A DNA stretch of 21,946 nucleotides from an uncultured Selenomonadales bacterium (GCA_937901445.1 CALDHY010000006.1:1-21946); one strand, 5' to 3'; positions 1 to 7,196 are shown, counted from the stretch's first letter. Program-made: numbers and translations. Notes: a model not told the origin generated them from the sequence alone.

Positions 1-265
1 GATTAGTTTCAATCGTAATTTCTGCCGCGCCGTCGATTTTTAAATTTGAAAGAATTTTTTCAAGCTGATTGATTTTTAAAATTGTCGGAGTGCCGCCGCC
101 GAAGTATAGGGAGTAGGGGCTGGGGGATAGGGAACAGGGATTAGATTTTATTTCGGTTATCAGCGCGTCAACGTAAGCCGAAATTTCAGCGTCATTTGAA
201 ACTTTTGAATTGAACGCGCAGTAATTGCATTTCCGCACGCAAAAAGGAATGTGTATATAAATCAT
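1..265 (-). CDS. hemW: HemW-like radical SAM protein, N-terminal part (runs off the window)
   Basis: This is the N-terminal 88 codons of a radical SAM enzyme of the HemW (coproporphyrinogen oxidase-like, heme chaperone) family. The protein opens MIYIHIPFC and carries the cluster-binding motif CX3CX2C at Cys9, Cys13 and Cys16, then YFGGGTP, the SAM-binding glycine motif of this family in its usual place. The ATG overlaps the stop codon of the upstream membrane-protein gene in an ATGA, so the two are probably translated together. Just before the GGGTP strand lies an unusual Ser/Pro-rich stretch, NPCSLSPSPYSL, encoded by a heptanucleotide tandem repeat (108-142). HemW homologues normally have a short ordinary strand there. 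Family identity is secure from the motifs. Whether this copy is functional with the insert cannot be judged because the rest is outside the window. Confidence 0.85.
   Translation of the reverse strand, partial: MIYIHIPFCVRKCNYCAFNSKVSNDAEISAYVDALITEIKSNPCSLSPSPYSLYFGGGTPTILKINQLEKILSNLKIDGAAEITIETN
108..142. repeat. Heptanucleotide tandem repeat inside hemW (5 units)
   Basis: Five consecutive 7-base units on the plus strand (AGGGAGT, AGGGGCT, GGGGGAT, AGGGAAC, AGGGATT) follow a loose RGGRNTW pattern. The same pattern recurs at 9066-9107 and, in reverse complement, at 12574-12622. The tract lies in the hemW reading frame and is translated from the minus strand as a Ser/Pro-rich segment. Confidence 0.8.
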
Positions 266-1926
266 TTGTTCACCGGCTCAAAAATTTTCCCGTGCCCTTT
301 GCCGTCTGGGAAATCATACTCAAATAGCAAGCGGTAATTTTTATCTTTCGACAACATTAAATAGGGGATTATATCTTCAGTCGTTATGAAAATGTGCGTG
401 AAATTGTAGCGTGAAAAAAATTCTTCGTAGTCCAAAACGCCTTCCATCAATGCAAAATATTCCTTAGCAACTTCTTTTTTGTGATTGTTGGAAATTGCAA
501 AAATTTCGGGGCGCGCGTCAAAGTAAGTTTTAATTTTGTGAAATTCAAAATAGCCGCCGCTGTTAAAGCCCGTCCAAAGAATTATATCTTCAGCGCGGTT
601 TTCTTTTAACAAAAAATTTGCCGCCGGTTTGTATGTTTCATAATTTCTTGGCGGAGCCACAAAATAAATCCATTCCGCCAAAATTATCATCTGCAAAGTT
701 GCAAGCGCAATAAGCGGTTTTCGCCTCAATATAAAAATTTCTTCACTGAATAATTTACCTTCCCGCCGGTAAAAAAATATAAAGCACGCCAAAAATATAA
801 TTGAGAAAAACGCTACAAATTTTATTGGGAAGTGTAGCGGCATATTTGAAAAATCTGGATTTGACGCAAGCCAATAAATTTCTACAGCGCAAACTGCAAA
901 CAGCGGGATAAATAATTTGTGCCGCAAATTGAAAATTTTATCAAACGGGTGCCAATCTTTCGCCGCGTAGGCAAGCGGGAACGTCGATAAAATCAAAAAT
1001 AAAAATATATTTCTGACAGACATAAAGCCTAAAATCATTATCCCAAATGACAGAAAAAAATATCGCAGGGGAATATTTTTTTTGCAGTGCGAAATTATCA
1101 GCAACGCCGAAAATATAAAAAGTGCAACCCCTGTAACTTTATAAATTGTCGGCGGCTTGACTTCGATAATTTTACTGTGTATTTCCGGGTCGTACGAAGT
1201 AAATACAAAAGTCATTGCCTCCCAGCCGTACGGATTTAAAAAGCCCGCAAAAAAAATTCCCGCCGCCGTTACTATCAGCGGCAAAAATTTTATTTCAGAT
1301 TCTCGCGCAGGTTTTATTTTTTGGTACAAACTTTCGGCAACGTACGGCAAAAGTACAACTATCATCATTGGAAAAAGCGCGGCGTGCAGATTAATTAAAA
1401 TTGCCGCCAAAATTGGCAACGCACAAAGTATCCAAAATTTTTTGCCGCGTACAAACTTTTCAAGCAAGAAAATTTCAATCAGTAAAATCAGCGTCGAAAA
1501 AATTTGCGGGCGCGTGACCAAAAATGGCGGCGTGATTATCGTTGCAATTACAAAAGTTAGTAACGCCGAAACTTTTTTATTGCCGTTGCTGACGAATAAG
1601 CAAAGTTTGAAGTAAACGAACATTAAAATAAAGCCGACAAGCCACGCAAAACTTATTAAAGCGTCCGCACCGAAATTGCTGTAGATTATCCAAAAAATAA
1701 CCGCCGTCAACCATTGCTCCATCACATAATGAAAACCTTCGTGCATTGTTGCAAATTCTTCGTGCGGGATTGTTCCAGTTTCAACAACGTATCGCCCGCA
1801 ATTCAAAATAAACCATGCGTCATTGTCAAGTTGCCACGATTTTAAAATTGTCATACCGCAGGCAAACATTATAAGCAAGCCGCCGGCTCCGATTTTTCCG
1901 ATTTTGTCTGTAAGAATTTTTGACAC
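262..1926 (-). CDS. Polytopic membrane protein, GT-C glycosyltransferase-like
   Basis: The product is a large integral membrane protein with about ten to twelve hydrophobic segments and a C-terminal extracytoplasmic domain of about 110 residues. After the first membrane segment comes an acidic loop (LDNDAWFILNCGRYVVETG, then EQW). That arrangement is typical of GT-C fold glycosyltransferases that use lipid-linked sugar donors. The C-terminal part has FNSGGYFEF and YFDARPEIF, seen in uncharacterised members of this group. Substrate and product are unknown. The frame is open to 2031, but a near-consensus promoter sits at 2000-2028, so initiation must be downstream of it. I chose the in-frame GTG at 1926 (554 residues). 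A TTG a little further in is possible, and no start has a convincing ribosome binding site. The stop overlaps the hemW start by four bases. Confidence 0.6.
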   Translation of the reverse strand: MSKILTDKIGKIGAGGLLIMFACGMTILKSWQLDNDAWFILNCGRYVVETGTIPHEEFATMHEGFHYVMEQWLTAVIFWIIYSNFGADALISFAWLVGFILMFVYFKLCLFVSNGNKKVSALLTFVIATIITPPFLVTRPQIFSTLILLIEIFLLEKFVRGKKFWILCALPILAAILINLHAALFPMMIVVLLPYVAESLYQKIKPARESEIKFLPLIVTAAGIFFAGFLNPYGWEAMTFVFTSYDPEIHSKIIEVKPPTIYKVTGVALFIFSALLIISHCKKNIPLRYFFLSFGIMILGFMSVRNIFLFLILSTFPLAYAAKDWHPFDKIFNLRHKLFIPLFAVCAVEIYWLASNPDFSNMPLHFPIKFVAFFSIIFLACFIFFYRREGKLFSEEIFILRRKPLIALATLQMIILAEWIYFVAPPRNYETYKPAANFLLKENRAEDIILWTGFNSGGYFEFHKIKTYFDARPEIFAISNNHKKEVAKEYFALMEGVLDYEEFFSRYNFTHIFITTEDIIPYLMLSKDKNYRLLFEYDFPDGKGHGKIFEPVNK

Positions 1927-1999
1927 CTCAATTATTTTTTTTTTAAACTTTAAAACGCCATCATAATGATTATTACCGGTTTTCGCTTTTTGAAATTTT

Positions 2000-2028
2000 A
2001 TTCTAGCAGTTGAATAATTTAGTGTCAA
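2000..2028 (-). promoter_or_regulatory. Sigma70-type promoter for the membrane protein-hemW operon
   Basis: Reading the minus strand there is a perfect -35 TTGACA (2023-2028), a 17-base spacer and a -10 TAGAAT (2000-2005). Transcription would start near 1993. The promoter lies inside the longest open frame of the downstream gene, which argues against the far-upstream start at 2031. Confidence 0.7.
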
Positions 2029-2053
2029 CAAAAAGGCAATTCAGCCCGCCGCT

Positions 2054-2059
2054 TATAAT
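2054..2059 (+). promoter_or_regulatory. Candidate -10 box for the recombinase gene
   Basis: A perfect TATAAT stands 36 bases before the recombinase ATG, at a sensible distance for a short leader. I see no convincing -35 at 16-18 bases upstream, so this promoter is tentative. Confidence 0.35.
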
Positions 2060-2095
2060 TTTTCGGTTATATTTTTACAGATTGGAGTTTTTTTT

Positions 2096-2698
2096 ATGTT
2101 TAAAATTTATGGTTATGCTCGTGTTTCTTCCAAAGAACAAAATGCTCGCAGACAAATTACCGCGCTTCAAAATTTCGGCGTCCCTTCCGGCAATATCTTT
2201 ACTGATTATTGTTCCGGCAGGGATTTTATACGCCCCGCATTTCAGAAACTTTTAAATTTGTTGCGTCCTGAAGATATTTTTGTTGTTAAATCCATCGACC
2301 GTCTCGGGCGCAATTACGCAGAAATTATTGAACAGTGGAGAAATATTTCTAAAATCAAAGGGGCGGCTATCGTAGTGCTTGATAATCCAATTCTTGATAC
2401 TCGCCGCAACAAAGATATTTTGGGTACGCTTGTTTCAGATTTGATTCTTCAAATTATGTCAGCCTTTGCTCAAATTGAACGGGATTTTATTAAACAAAGA
2501 CAAGCTGAAGGTATTGCAGCCGCTAAGGCTAACGGTGTCAAATTCGGACGCGCTCCCTTGCCAATTCCCGATAATTTCTTTGAAGTTTTGCAACAGTGGA
2601 AAGCGGGTAAAATTTCTGCGCGCGCCGCCGGTAAACTTTTGAACGTCAGCCATTGTACTTTTCTCAAGTGGGCAAAATCTGCGCTCGATAATACTTGA
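2096..2698 (+). CDS. Serine recombinase (resolvase/invertase family)
   Basis: This 200-residue protein is a full-length small serine recombinase of the Hin/Pin/resolvase type. The N-terminal catalytic domain starts GYARVSSKEQN, with the nucleophilic serine in RVS (Ser11) after the conserved Tyr-x-Arg. It also has the expected DRLGR and the IMSAFAQIERDFI helix, which forms the dimer interface and long E helix. Residues about 150-195 form a helix-turn-helix DNA-binding domain (ISARAAGKLLNVSHCTFLKWAK). No catalytic residue is visibly missing. Translation starts at ATG 2096 behind a GGAG. The gene is monocistronic, ending in a terminator at 2720-2759. Such enzymes resolve transposon cointegrates or invert segments between short dyad sites. 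Two related imperfect palindromes directly downstream (2762-2786 and 2884-2910) are candidate sites. No transposase is nearby. Confidence 0.9.
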   Translation: MFKIYGYARVSSKEQNARRQITALQNFGVPSGNIFTDYCSGRDFIRPAFQKLLNLLRPEDIFVVKSIDRLGRNYAEIIEQWRNISKIKGAAIVVLDNPILDTRRNKDILGTLVSDLILQIMSAFAQIERDFIKQRQAEGIAAAKANGVKFGRAPLPIPDNFFEVLQQWKAGKISARAAGKLLNVSHCTFLKWAKSALDNT

Positions 2699-2719
2699 AT
2701 ATTTCTTTGTAAAAACGCC

Positions 2720-2759
2720 AAAAAGCCGACTGAAGTTACAAAAACTCCATCGGCTTTTT
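2720..2759 (+). terminator. Rho-independent terminator of the recombinase gene
   Basis: A ten-base stem (AAAAAGCCGA at 2720-2729 with TCGGCTTTTT at 2750-2759) encloses a 20-base loop and runs directly into a T tract, 22 bases after the recombinase stop codon. Confidence 0.8.
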
Positions 2760-2761
2760 TG

Positions 2762-2786
2762 TTTATAAAAGTACGCTTTATATTCC
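2762..2786. repeat. Dyad element, copy 1
   Basis: This imperfect palindrome has arms TTTATAAAAG and CTTTATA around TACG and ends in CC. A closely related element in the same orientation lies at 2884-2910. Copy 1 starts right after the recombinase terminator. It could be a recombination half of a res-like site, an operator, or chance in AT-rich DNA. Confidence 0.4.
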
Positions 2787-2883
2787 AATAATTTTGCCGA
2801 AATTTTATTATTTAATTTTTGGATTGTCAAGTCGAAAAGCCGTTATTTTAACCAACTTAAGAATTTTTAATCTGATTTTAATC

Positions 2884-2910
2884 TTTATAAAAAAGTGTAC
2901 TTTATAAACC
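2884..2910. repeat. Dyad element, copy 2
   Basis: Arms TTTATAAA and TTTATAAA, each self-complementary, flank AAAGTGTAC. Like copy 1 it ends in CC after the right arm. It lies 43 bases before the radical SAM start codon, in the region where that operon's promoter must be, so it may be an operator or a recombinase site. Confidence 0.4.
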
Positions 2911-2952
2911 ACTAAAAAATTAAAAATTATCATAGTAAGGAGGCAAGGATAA

Positions 2953-4095
2953 ATGGATTGGGGATTTGAAGGCTCAACTCGGCGGCGTACTTGTATGCTG
3001 ATGGTAACTCACGCTTGTAACCTTAATTGCAGTTACTGTTATGAATCGCACAAGAAAAACGCCTATATGGATACAGAGTTAGCCAAAAAAATTATTTTGA
3101 AGGAAGCCCAATTTGTAAAAGAAAGTGCTGACTTCGAAGAAATGGAAATTGATTTTATGGGCGGCGAACCGTTCATGAATTTTCCTTTAATAAAAAAAAT
3201 TGTTGAATGGCTTGAAGGCGGCGTTATTGATATTCCATACATTTGCTTTGCAACAACGAATGGCACATTGCTTACTGATGAAATTAAAAATTGGTTGCGT
3301 GAACATAAAAACGCTATAAATCTCGGCGCAAGTTATGACGGAAACAGCGAAATGCAGTCAACTAATCGCGGCACTGATAAATATAAATTAGATTTAGATT
3401 TTTTCCACGAGTTGTGGGCTAATCAACCTTTTCACATGACAATTTCAAAAGAAACGCTCCCAAATTTGGCAAAAGGCGTTTTAGATATACATAAAAAAGG
3501 CTATAAAGTTGAAGGAGCTTTAGCGGAAGGCGTAGATTGGACAATACAGGATGCATTGTTATATCGTGAGCAATTATTCATATTGAAGAACGCTTACCTA
3601 AAAAATACCGCGCTTACTCCATTTAACATATTGACAAAATACGTTAGCGTTTTCTATTCGGCGGATACAGAAAAAGTCCAAGAAAAATGGTGCGGTACAG
3701 GAAAATATATGGCAACTTATGATATTGACGGTAAAAAATACGGCTGTCATATGTTTACCCCAATAGTTTTGGGGGATAAAGCAATACTTTCAGATTCGGT
3801 TGATTGGGATAAAACAGCTGATGATTATTGCAAAACTTGTGTATTGAGAAATTTTTGTCCAACCTGTGCCGGTTTCAATTATAAATATCGCGGGAGCCTT
3901 GCCGCTAGAGATAGGCGTTGGTGTCCAATGATTTTGGCTGAAGCAATAACCGCTTGCGAATTTCAAGTTGAACTTATTTCTAAAATGGACAAACTCGACG
4001 AGAAAGACGCACAACACGGGCAGGCGGCACTTAAGGCTTATAAAATTTTGAAGGACTTTGATATAGAAAAAAGCCAAAGTCCATATACAAATTAA
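2953..4095 (+). CDS. Radical SAM/SPASM peptide maturase
   Basis: This 380-residue enzyme belongs to the radical SAM peptide maturases that modify ribosomal peptides. The SAM-cluster motif CX3CX2C is at Cys22, Cys26 and Cys29 (CNLNCSYCYE), followed by the SAM-binding MGGEP. The C-terminal SPASM domain supplies cysteines for auxiliary iron-sulfur clusters at Cys247, Cys265, Cys293, Cys296, Cys302, Cys305 and Cys324, including CKTC-X5-C. A cysteine-rich mini-gene follows 97 bases downstream, which makes a thioether cross-linking role (sactipeptide or ranthipeptide type) the natural inference. I recall a family annotated as a radical SAM peptide maturase with a CXXX-repeat target, and the pairing here fits it, but I cannot confirm membership. 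Start ATG 2953 has AAGGAGG nine bases upstream. The gene heads the RiPP operon. Confidence 0.88.
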   Translation: MDWGFEGSTRRRTCMLMVTHACNLNCSYCYESHKKNAYMDTELAKKIILKEAQFVKESADFEEMEIDFMGGEPFMNFPLIKKIVEWLEGGVIDIPYICFATTNGTLLTDEIKNWLREHKNAINLGASYDGNSEMQSTNRGTDKYKLDLDFFHELWANQPFHMTISKETLPNLAKGVLDIHKKGYKVEGALAEGVDWTIQDALLYREQLFILKNAYLKNTALTPFNILTKYVSVFYSADTEKVQEKWCGTGKYMATYDIDGKKYGCHMFTPIVLGDKAILSDSVDWDKTADDYCKTCVLRNFCPTCAGFNYKYRGSLAARDRRWCPMILAEAITACEFQVELISKMDKLDEKDAQHGQAALKAYKILKDFDIEKSQSPYTN

Positions 4096-4192
4096 TTCAC
4101 TGTGCAGAATCCTTATCTGATGCAAATTCAGTATTTTCAATACACTGCGTCAATAAGTTTCTAATAATTTTCTACGAAGGGAGGCGATAACT

Positions 4193-4399
4193 ATGAAGAT
4201 GAATTTAGACGCGCTTAAAGCCCTCGAACTCAAATTGGCGGAATACAGCAAAGAGAATGGCTCAATCGGCGATCATGCATCTGCAAATAGTAACAGTTGC
4301 AGCATCTGCTCGGGAAGTTGCAAAGGAGACTGTCAAGGGGATTGTAAAGGTTCTTGCAAAAGTGGCTGTGATGGTTCTTGTAAGGGGAAGACAAGGTAA
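4193..4399 (+). CDS. CXXX-repeat RiPP precursor peptide
   Basis: This 68-residue peptide has a two-part precursor layout. Residues 1-35 form a charged, helix-prone leader (LDALKALELKLAEYSKENG) without a signal peptide. Residues 36-63 form a core with eight cysteines at 36, 39, 43, 47, 51, 55, 59 and 63: one CX2C, then six CX3C steps, separated almost only by Gly, Ser, Lys, Asp and Gln. Regular CX3 spacing beside a SPASM maturase is the signature of thioether-bridged peptides, where the cysteine is joined to a residue in the intervening triplet. No Gly-Gly cleavage site separates leader and core; the leader ends in a Ser/Asn/His-rich linker. The ATG follows a strong AGGGAGG site eight bases away, stronger than that of the next gene. 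The mature structure and activity are unknown. Confidence 0.85.
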   Translation: MKMNLDALKALELKLAEYSKENGSIGDHASANSNSCSICSGSCKGDCQGDCKGSCKSGCDGSCKGKTR

Positions 4400-4471
4400 T
4401 TGTGAGTTCTGCTTCAAAATTAGCTCGTTATGCACTTGATATTTGACGGGCAATTAATCCACAGAGAAAAT

Positions 4472-4507
4472 GGTGTGGTAGCCTTACAGGTAGCCGCGCC
4501 GTTTTTT
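4472..4507 (+). terminator. Terminator-like attenuator between precursor and protease genes
   Basis: As RNA, GGTGTGGT (4472-4479) can pair with GCCGCGCC (4493-4500), using three G-U pairs, around a 13-base loop. A run of six T (4502-4507) follows one base later. It sits in the 133-base gap after the precursor stop. A partial terminator here would raise precursor mRNA above that of the downstream protease and transporter genes, a common RiPP arrangement. Strength cannot be judged by eye. Confidence 0.55.
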
Positions 4508-4532
4508 CGATTTAACAGAAAGAAAATTTGAT

Positions 4533-5051
4533 ATGAAAAATTTAGATATAAAAATTAGCTTTACAGGCGGCGTCAATGAAGAAAATGTACGCGCCTTTAT
4601 AACTGAAATTAAAAATCTGGTTGAAAAAAATCCTGAAAGTGATTCACTGACAATTTATATTTCTTCGCCCGGCGGCAACGTTGATATTGCCGTTGAGCTT
4701 TTTAATTTTCTGAAACTGTTGGACTGCGCGATAACAACAGTAAATATTTCCTGCGTCAATTCTGCGGCGATTATAATTTTTGCCGCCGGTACGGAGCGAA
4801 TAAGCTTGCCTTGTTCGTCGTTTTATGTTCATTCCATTACCAAAAATCTGAACGGCAACTTTACCGCCGCCGACTTACTGCGCGAAGTAAAAGAAATGAA
4901 CGCCAATACAGATAAAATAGCGTCGATTCTAACCGGTATCAGCAAAAAAAATAAATCTTACTGGAAATGCCTGATGAGTAAAGGCTGTTTGTTGACTGCA
5001 CAAAAAGCAAAGGAATTGGGGCTTGTAAATGATATATCAGAGTATCAATAA
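4533..5051 (+). CDS. ClpP-like serine protease (S14/crotonase fold), possible leader peptidase
   Basis: This 172-residue protein matches the ClpP fold. IYISSPGGNVD is the oxyanion-hole strand. NSAAIIIFAAG places Ser77 where ClpP has its catalytic serine, and FYVHS places His100 at the catalytic histidine. AKELGLVNDI matches the ClpP C-terminus. By my alignment the third triad residue, an Asp in housekeeping ClpP, is Gly151 here, with no acidic neighbour. The protein also lacks the propeptide and some of the usual 195-200 residues. It overlaps the ABC exporter gene by 23 bases and follows the RiPP precursor. The exporter has no peptidase domain, so leader removal is the best guess for its job. 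It could instead be a scaffold or a general peptidase. Its ribosome binding site is weak (AGAAAG). Confidence 0.75.
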   Translation: MKNLDIKISFTGGVNEENVRAFITEIKNLVEKNPESDSLTIYISSPGGNVDIAVELFNFLKLLDCAITTVNISCVNSAAIIIFAAGTERISLPCSSFYVHSITKNLNGNFTAADLLREVKEMNANTDKIASILTGISKKNKSYWKCLMSKGCLLTAQKAKELGLVNDISEYQ

Positions 5052-6693
5052 AAAATATTTTCAGTGGCTGTACAATCACGCCGGAAAATTAAAAAAAATT
5101 ATACTGATTATTTTAGTGCTAAGTGTATTATCAGTAGCACTTTCATTGCTTTTTGTGGAAGTTACCAAAATTTTTATGGAATCGGTGGAAAAGGGCGAAA
5201 AAATTTCTCTCCTACTGTTGGCAGTTTCATTGACTACGATAAAAGCCTTCGATATATTTTGCGAGGAATTTAAATCTTATCTGCGCGAAAACCAAACTTT
5301 TTTATTGAACAATGAACTTTCATTAAAATTTTTTAAAGCGTTGTTCGACGGCGGCGTTTCCTACAATGAAAGGGTACATTCGGGCGACTCTCTAAGCCGA
5401 ATAACCACAGACGTTTTCAGCGTTTCAGCTTGCTTAATCGGGACAATCCCAGAATTGATTTACGCTTTTGTACAACTTATAGCAACTTGTATTTATCTTG
5501 TTACCATTGATCCAACTTTAACAGTTGTAATACTTTTGATTATGTCAGTCAATGTAATGTTTGGAAATTCATACGCCAAAAAATTATTGCCAATTTCCAG
5601 AGAAGTAAGAATTTGCGACAGTAAAGCCCATCAATTTATGCAGGAACACATTCAACACCGCGAATTGATTGTAACTTTGGAAAAAACCGCGTTCATTTGG
5701 GAGCGGCTAAAAGCACTTCAAAATAAATTGTATGAAAAAATTATCGCCGTCACGAAATTAAATATATTGGTTATGTCTTTGATAGGCGGAGCTTTAAATA
5801 TCAGCTACATTGTCATTTTGGTTTGGGGAATTTACGGGATACAAACCAATTCTTTTACATATTCCGAATTGGTAGTTTTTTTACAGTTGGCGGAGCAACT
5901 TCAAATTCCCTTCATTCAATTTAATCATCAATACCCGCAACTTATTACAGCAATGGCGTCTGTCGAAAGATTGATGGAAATTGAAAATTTGCCGAAGGAA
6001 GATACTACAAATTTTATCAAGTTTTCAGTTCCCGTAGGAATTAAATTTGAAAATGTAGACTTTCGCTATAACGAAAATTCACGCTGGATTTATAAAAATT
6101 TCAGTCACGATTTCAAGCCTTGCAGTATCACGGCAATTTTGGGCGAAACAGGCGCGGGTAAATCGACGCTTTTAAGAATGTTACTTGCAACTTTGACGCC
6201 GAATAACGGCAGTATTACTTTTTACGGCGGCGGTAAAAATTATCCTGCAAGCTCGCAAACTCGCTGTAATTGCGTGTATGTTCCGCAAGGCAACAGCTTA
6301 ATCAGCGGTACTATTCGTTACAATTTACTTTTGGGCAAAACCGACGCCACCGAAGACGAAATGACAGACGCGCTTTATTCGGCGGCGGCAGATTTTGTTT
6401 TTAAAGATTTTCCCGACGGCTTAGATACTGCAATAGGCGAAGGCGGCGTTGGCGTAAGTGAAGGACAGGCGCAAAGAATCGCCATTGCAAGAAGTTTTTT
6501 ACGTCCCGGCAAAGTAATTTTAATGGATGAGCCGACCTCCGCGCTTGACGCCGAAACAGAAAAAATATTTTTAACGCGGCTGACTAATCAAGTACACGAC
6601 AAAACTATTATCATTGTGACGCACAAAAAAGAAATTTGCAAATATGTTTCAGACGTTGTAACGATTCAATTTTTAAGGGAACAGATTATTTAA
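5029..6693 (+). CDS. ABC exporter, fused permease-ATPase
   Basis: This 554-residue half-transporter has an N-terminal membrane domain (about residues 20-300, five to six hydrophobic helices) and a C-terminal ATPase. Walker A GETGAGKST is at 372-380, the Q-loop is in YVPQGN, the signature VSEGQ is at 476-480 (a variant of LSGGQ), Walker B ends in Asp500-Glu501 and the switch is His532. It would work as a homodimer in the cytoplasmic membrane. There is no N-terminal C39 peptidase domain, unlike classical double-glycine leader exporters, which gives the neighbouring ClpP-like protein a possible role. The ATG lies inside the end of the protease gene behind GGAATTGGGG, so the two are translationally coupled. 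The substrate is inferred to be the CXXX-repeat peptide from position alone. Confidence 0.85.
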   Translation: MIYQSINKKYFQWLYNHAGKLKKIILIILVLSVLSVALSLLFVEVTKIFMESVEKGEKISLLLLAVSLTTIKAFDIFCEEFKSYLRENQTFLLNNELSLKFFKALFDGGVSYNERVHSGDSLSRITTDVFSVSACLIGTIPELIYAFVQLIATCIYLVTIDPTLTVVILLIMSVNVMFGNSYAKKLLPISREVRICDSKAHQFMQEHIQHRELIVTLEKTAFIWERLKALQNKLYEKIIAVTKLNILVMSLIGGALNISYIVILVWGIYGIQTNSFTYSELVVFLQLAEQLQIPFIQFNHQYPQLITAMASVERLMEIENLPKEDTTNFIKFSVPVGIKFENVDFRYNENSRWIYKNFSHDFKPCSITAILGETGAGKSTLLRMLLATLTPNNGSITFYGGGKNYPASSQTRCNCVYVPQGNSLISGTIRYNLLLGKTDATEDEMTDALYSAAADFVFKDFPDGLDTAIGEGGVGVSEGQAQRIAIARSFLRPGKVILMDEPTSALDAETEKIFLTRLTNQVHDKTIIIVTHKKEICKYVSDVVTIQFLREQII

Positions 6694-6714
6694 TTTTCAG
6701 AGGAGGTTTTCATT

Positions 6715-7166
6715 ATGAAAAAAGTTTTAATGTTGGTGTTGGCAGTCTTTTTAATTGTTCCGGTAGCAAAGGCGCAGGCGGCGGACGTTCCAAACTTTTA
6801 TCAATTTGCGGAAATTATTTGAGCTTTACCGGTAAAGAAGTTGCCGACAAAAAAGGTTACATCTGTTACGGTTATGATTGCAGTATTGATTTAGACGAAA
6901 ATTTTGCCGAACAGTTTATGAATTACTTGGTTAAAAATTGTAGTTTTCAGTATGTCAATCACGATTTCAGAGATTTTGCTCGGACAAGCGCAAAAACTTT
7001 TGAGCACTGGCAATTCAATTATACCGGTTCAAAATATGTTTCAAAATTTCAAAAAACAAAAAAAGCCGTTCCTTGTCATCTTGAAGTTGGCAGAACCAAA
7101 GATTTTCAAAAAGGGATAACTCATTTTTCAATCAGAATAGCAAACGGGCTTAGTTACGGCGGTTAA
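6715..7166 (+). pseudogene. Exported protein of the RiPP locus, broken by a frameshift
   Basis: A strong AGGAGG precedes ATG 6715, which opens a clear signal peptide (MKKVLMLVLAVFLIVPVAKA, with AQAAD after it), but the frame stops at TGA 6820-6822 after 35 residues. From about 6790 a different frame (-1 relative) is open to the TAA at 7164-7166. It encodes a coherent, cysteine-containing sequence (SICGNYLSFTGKEVADKKGY, later FEHWQFNYTG and PCHLEVGRTKDF). The simplest reading is one exported protein of about 150 residues with a one-base deletion near 6785-6800. I do not recognise the family. Reading through the TGA does not help because that frame closes again soon after. The gene follows the ABC exporter by 21 bases and could be a self-immunity or accessory protein. 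An assembly error is possible. Confidence 0.6.
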
Positions 7167-7196
7167 TTTTCACCTTTCCACTTATTCAAATTTAAA

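Noticed and set aside
1157..1615. A 152-codon plus-strand open frame opposite the GT-C membrane protein
   Set aside because: It lies antisense to a clearly coding membrane protein, has no ribosome binding site and its translation has no recognisable fold; it is a by-product of the codon bias on the other strand.
2824..2852. TTGTCA with TTTAAC as the promoter of the radical SAM operon
   Set aside because: The -10 is poor and other equally weak AT-rich candidates exist; the promoter of this operon could not be fixed by eye.
4257..4453. Open frames on both strands overlapping the CXXX-repeat peptide
   Set aside because: The regular cysteine repeat generates open frames in other registers; only the 4193-4399 frame has a strong ribosome binding site and the leader-core layout.
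6636..6790. Treating the 176-codon frame starting at 6636 as one intact gene
   Set aside because: Its first 50 codons overlap the ABC ATPase end and the signal-peptide frame and look random; the real N-terminus is at ATG 6715 in another frame.
6820..6822. TGA as a recoded (selenocysteine) codon
   Set aside because: The frame after the TGA hits a TAG after about 90 bases and does not encode the coherent downstream sequence, which is in the -1 frame.
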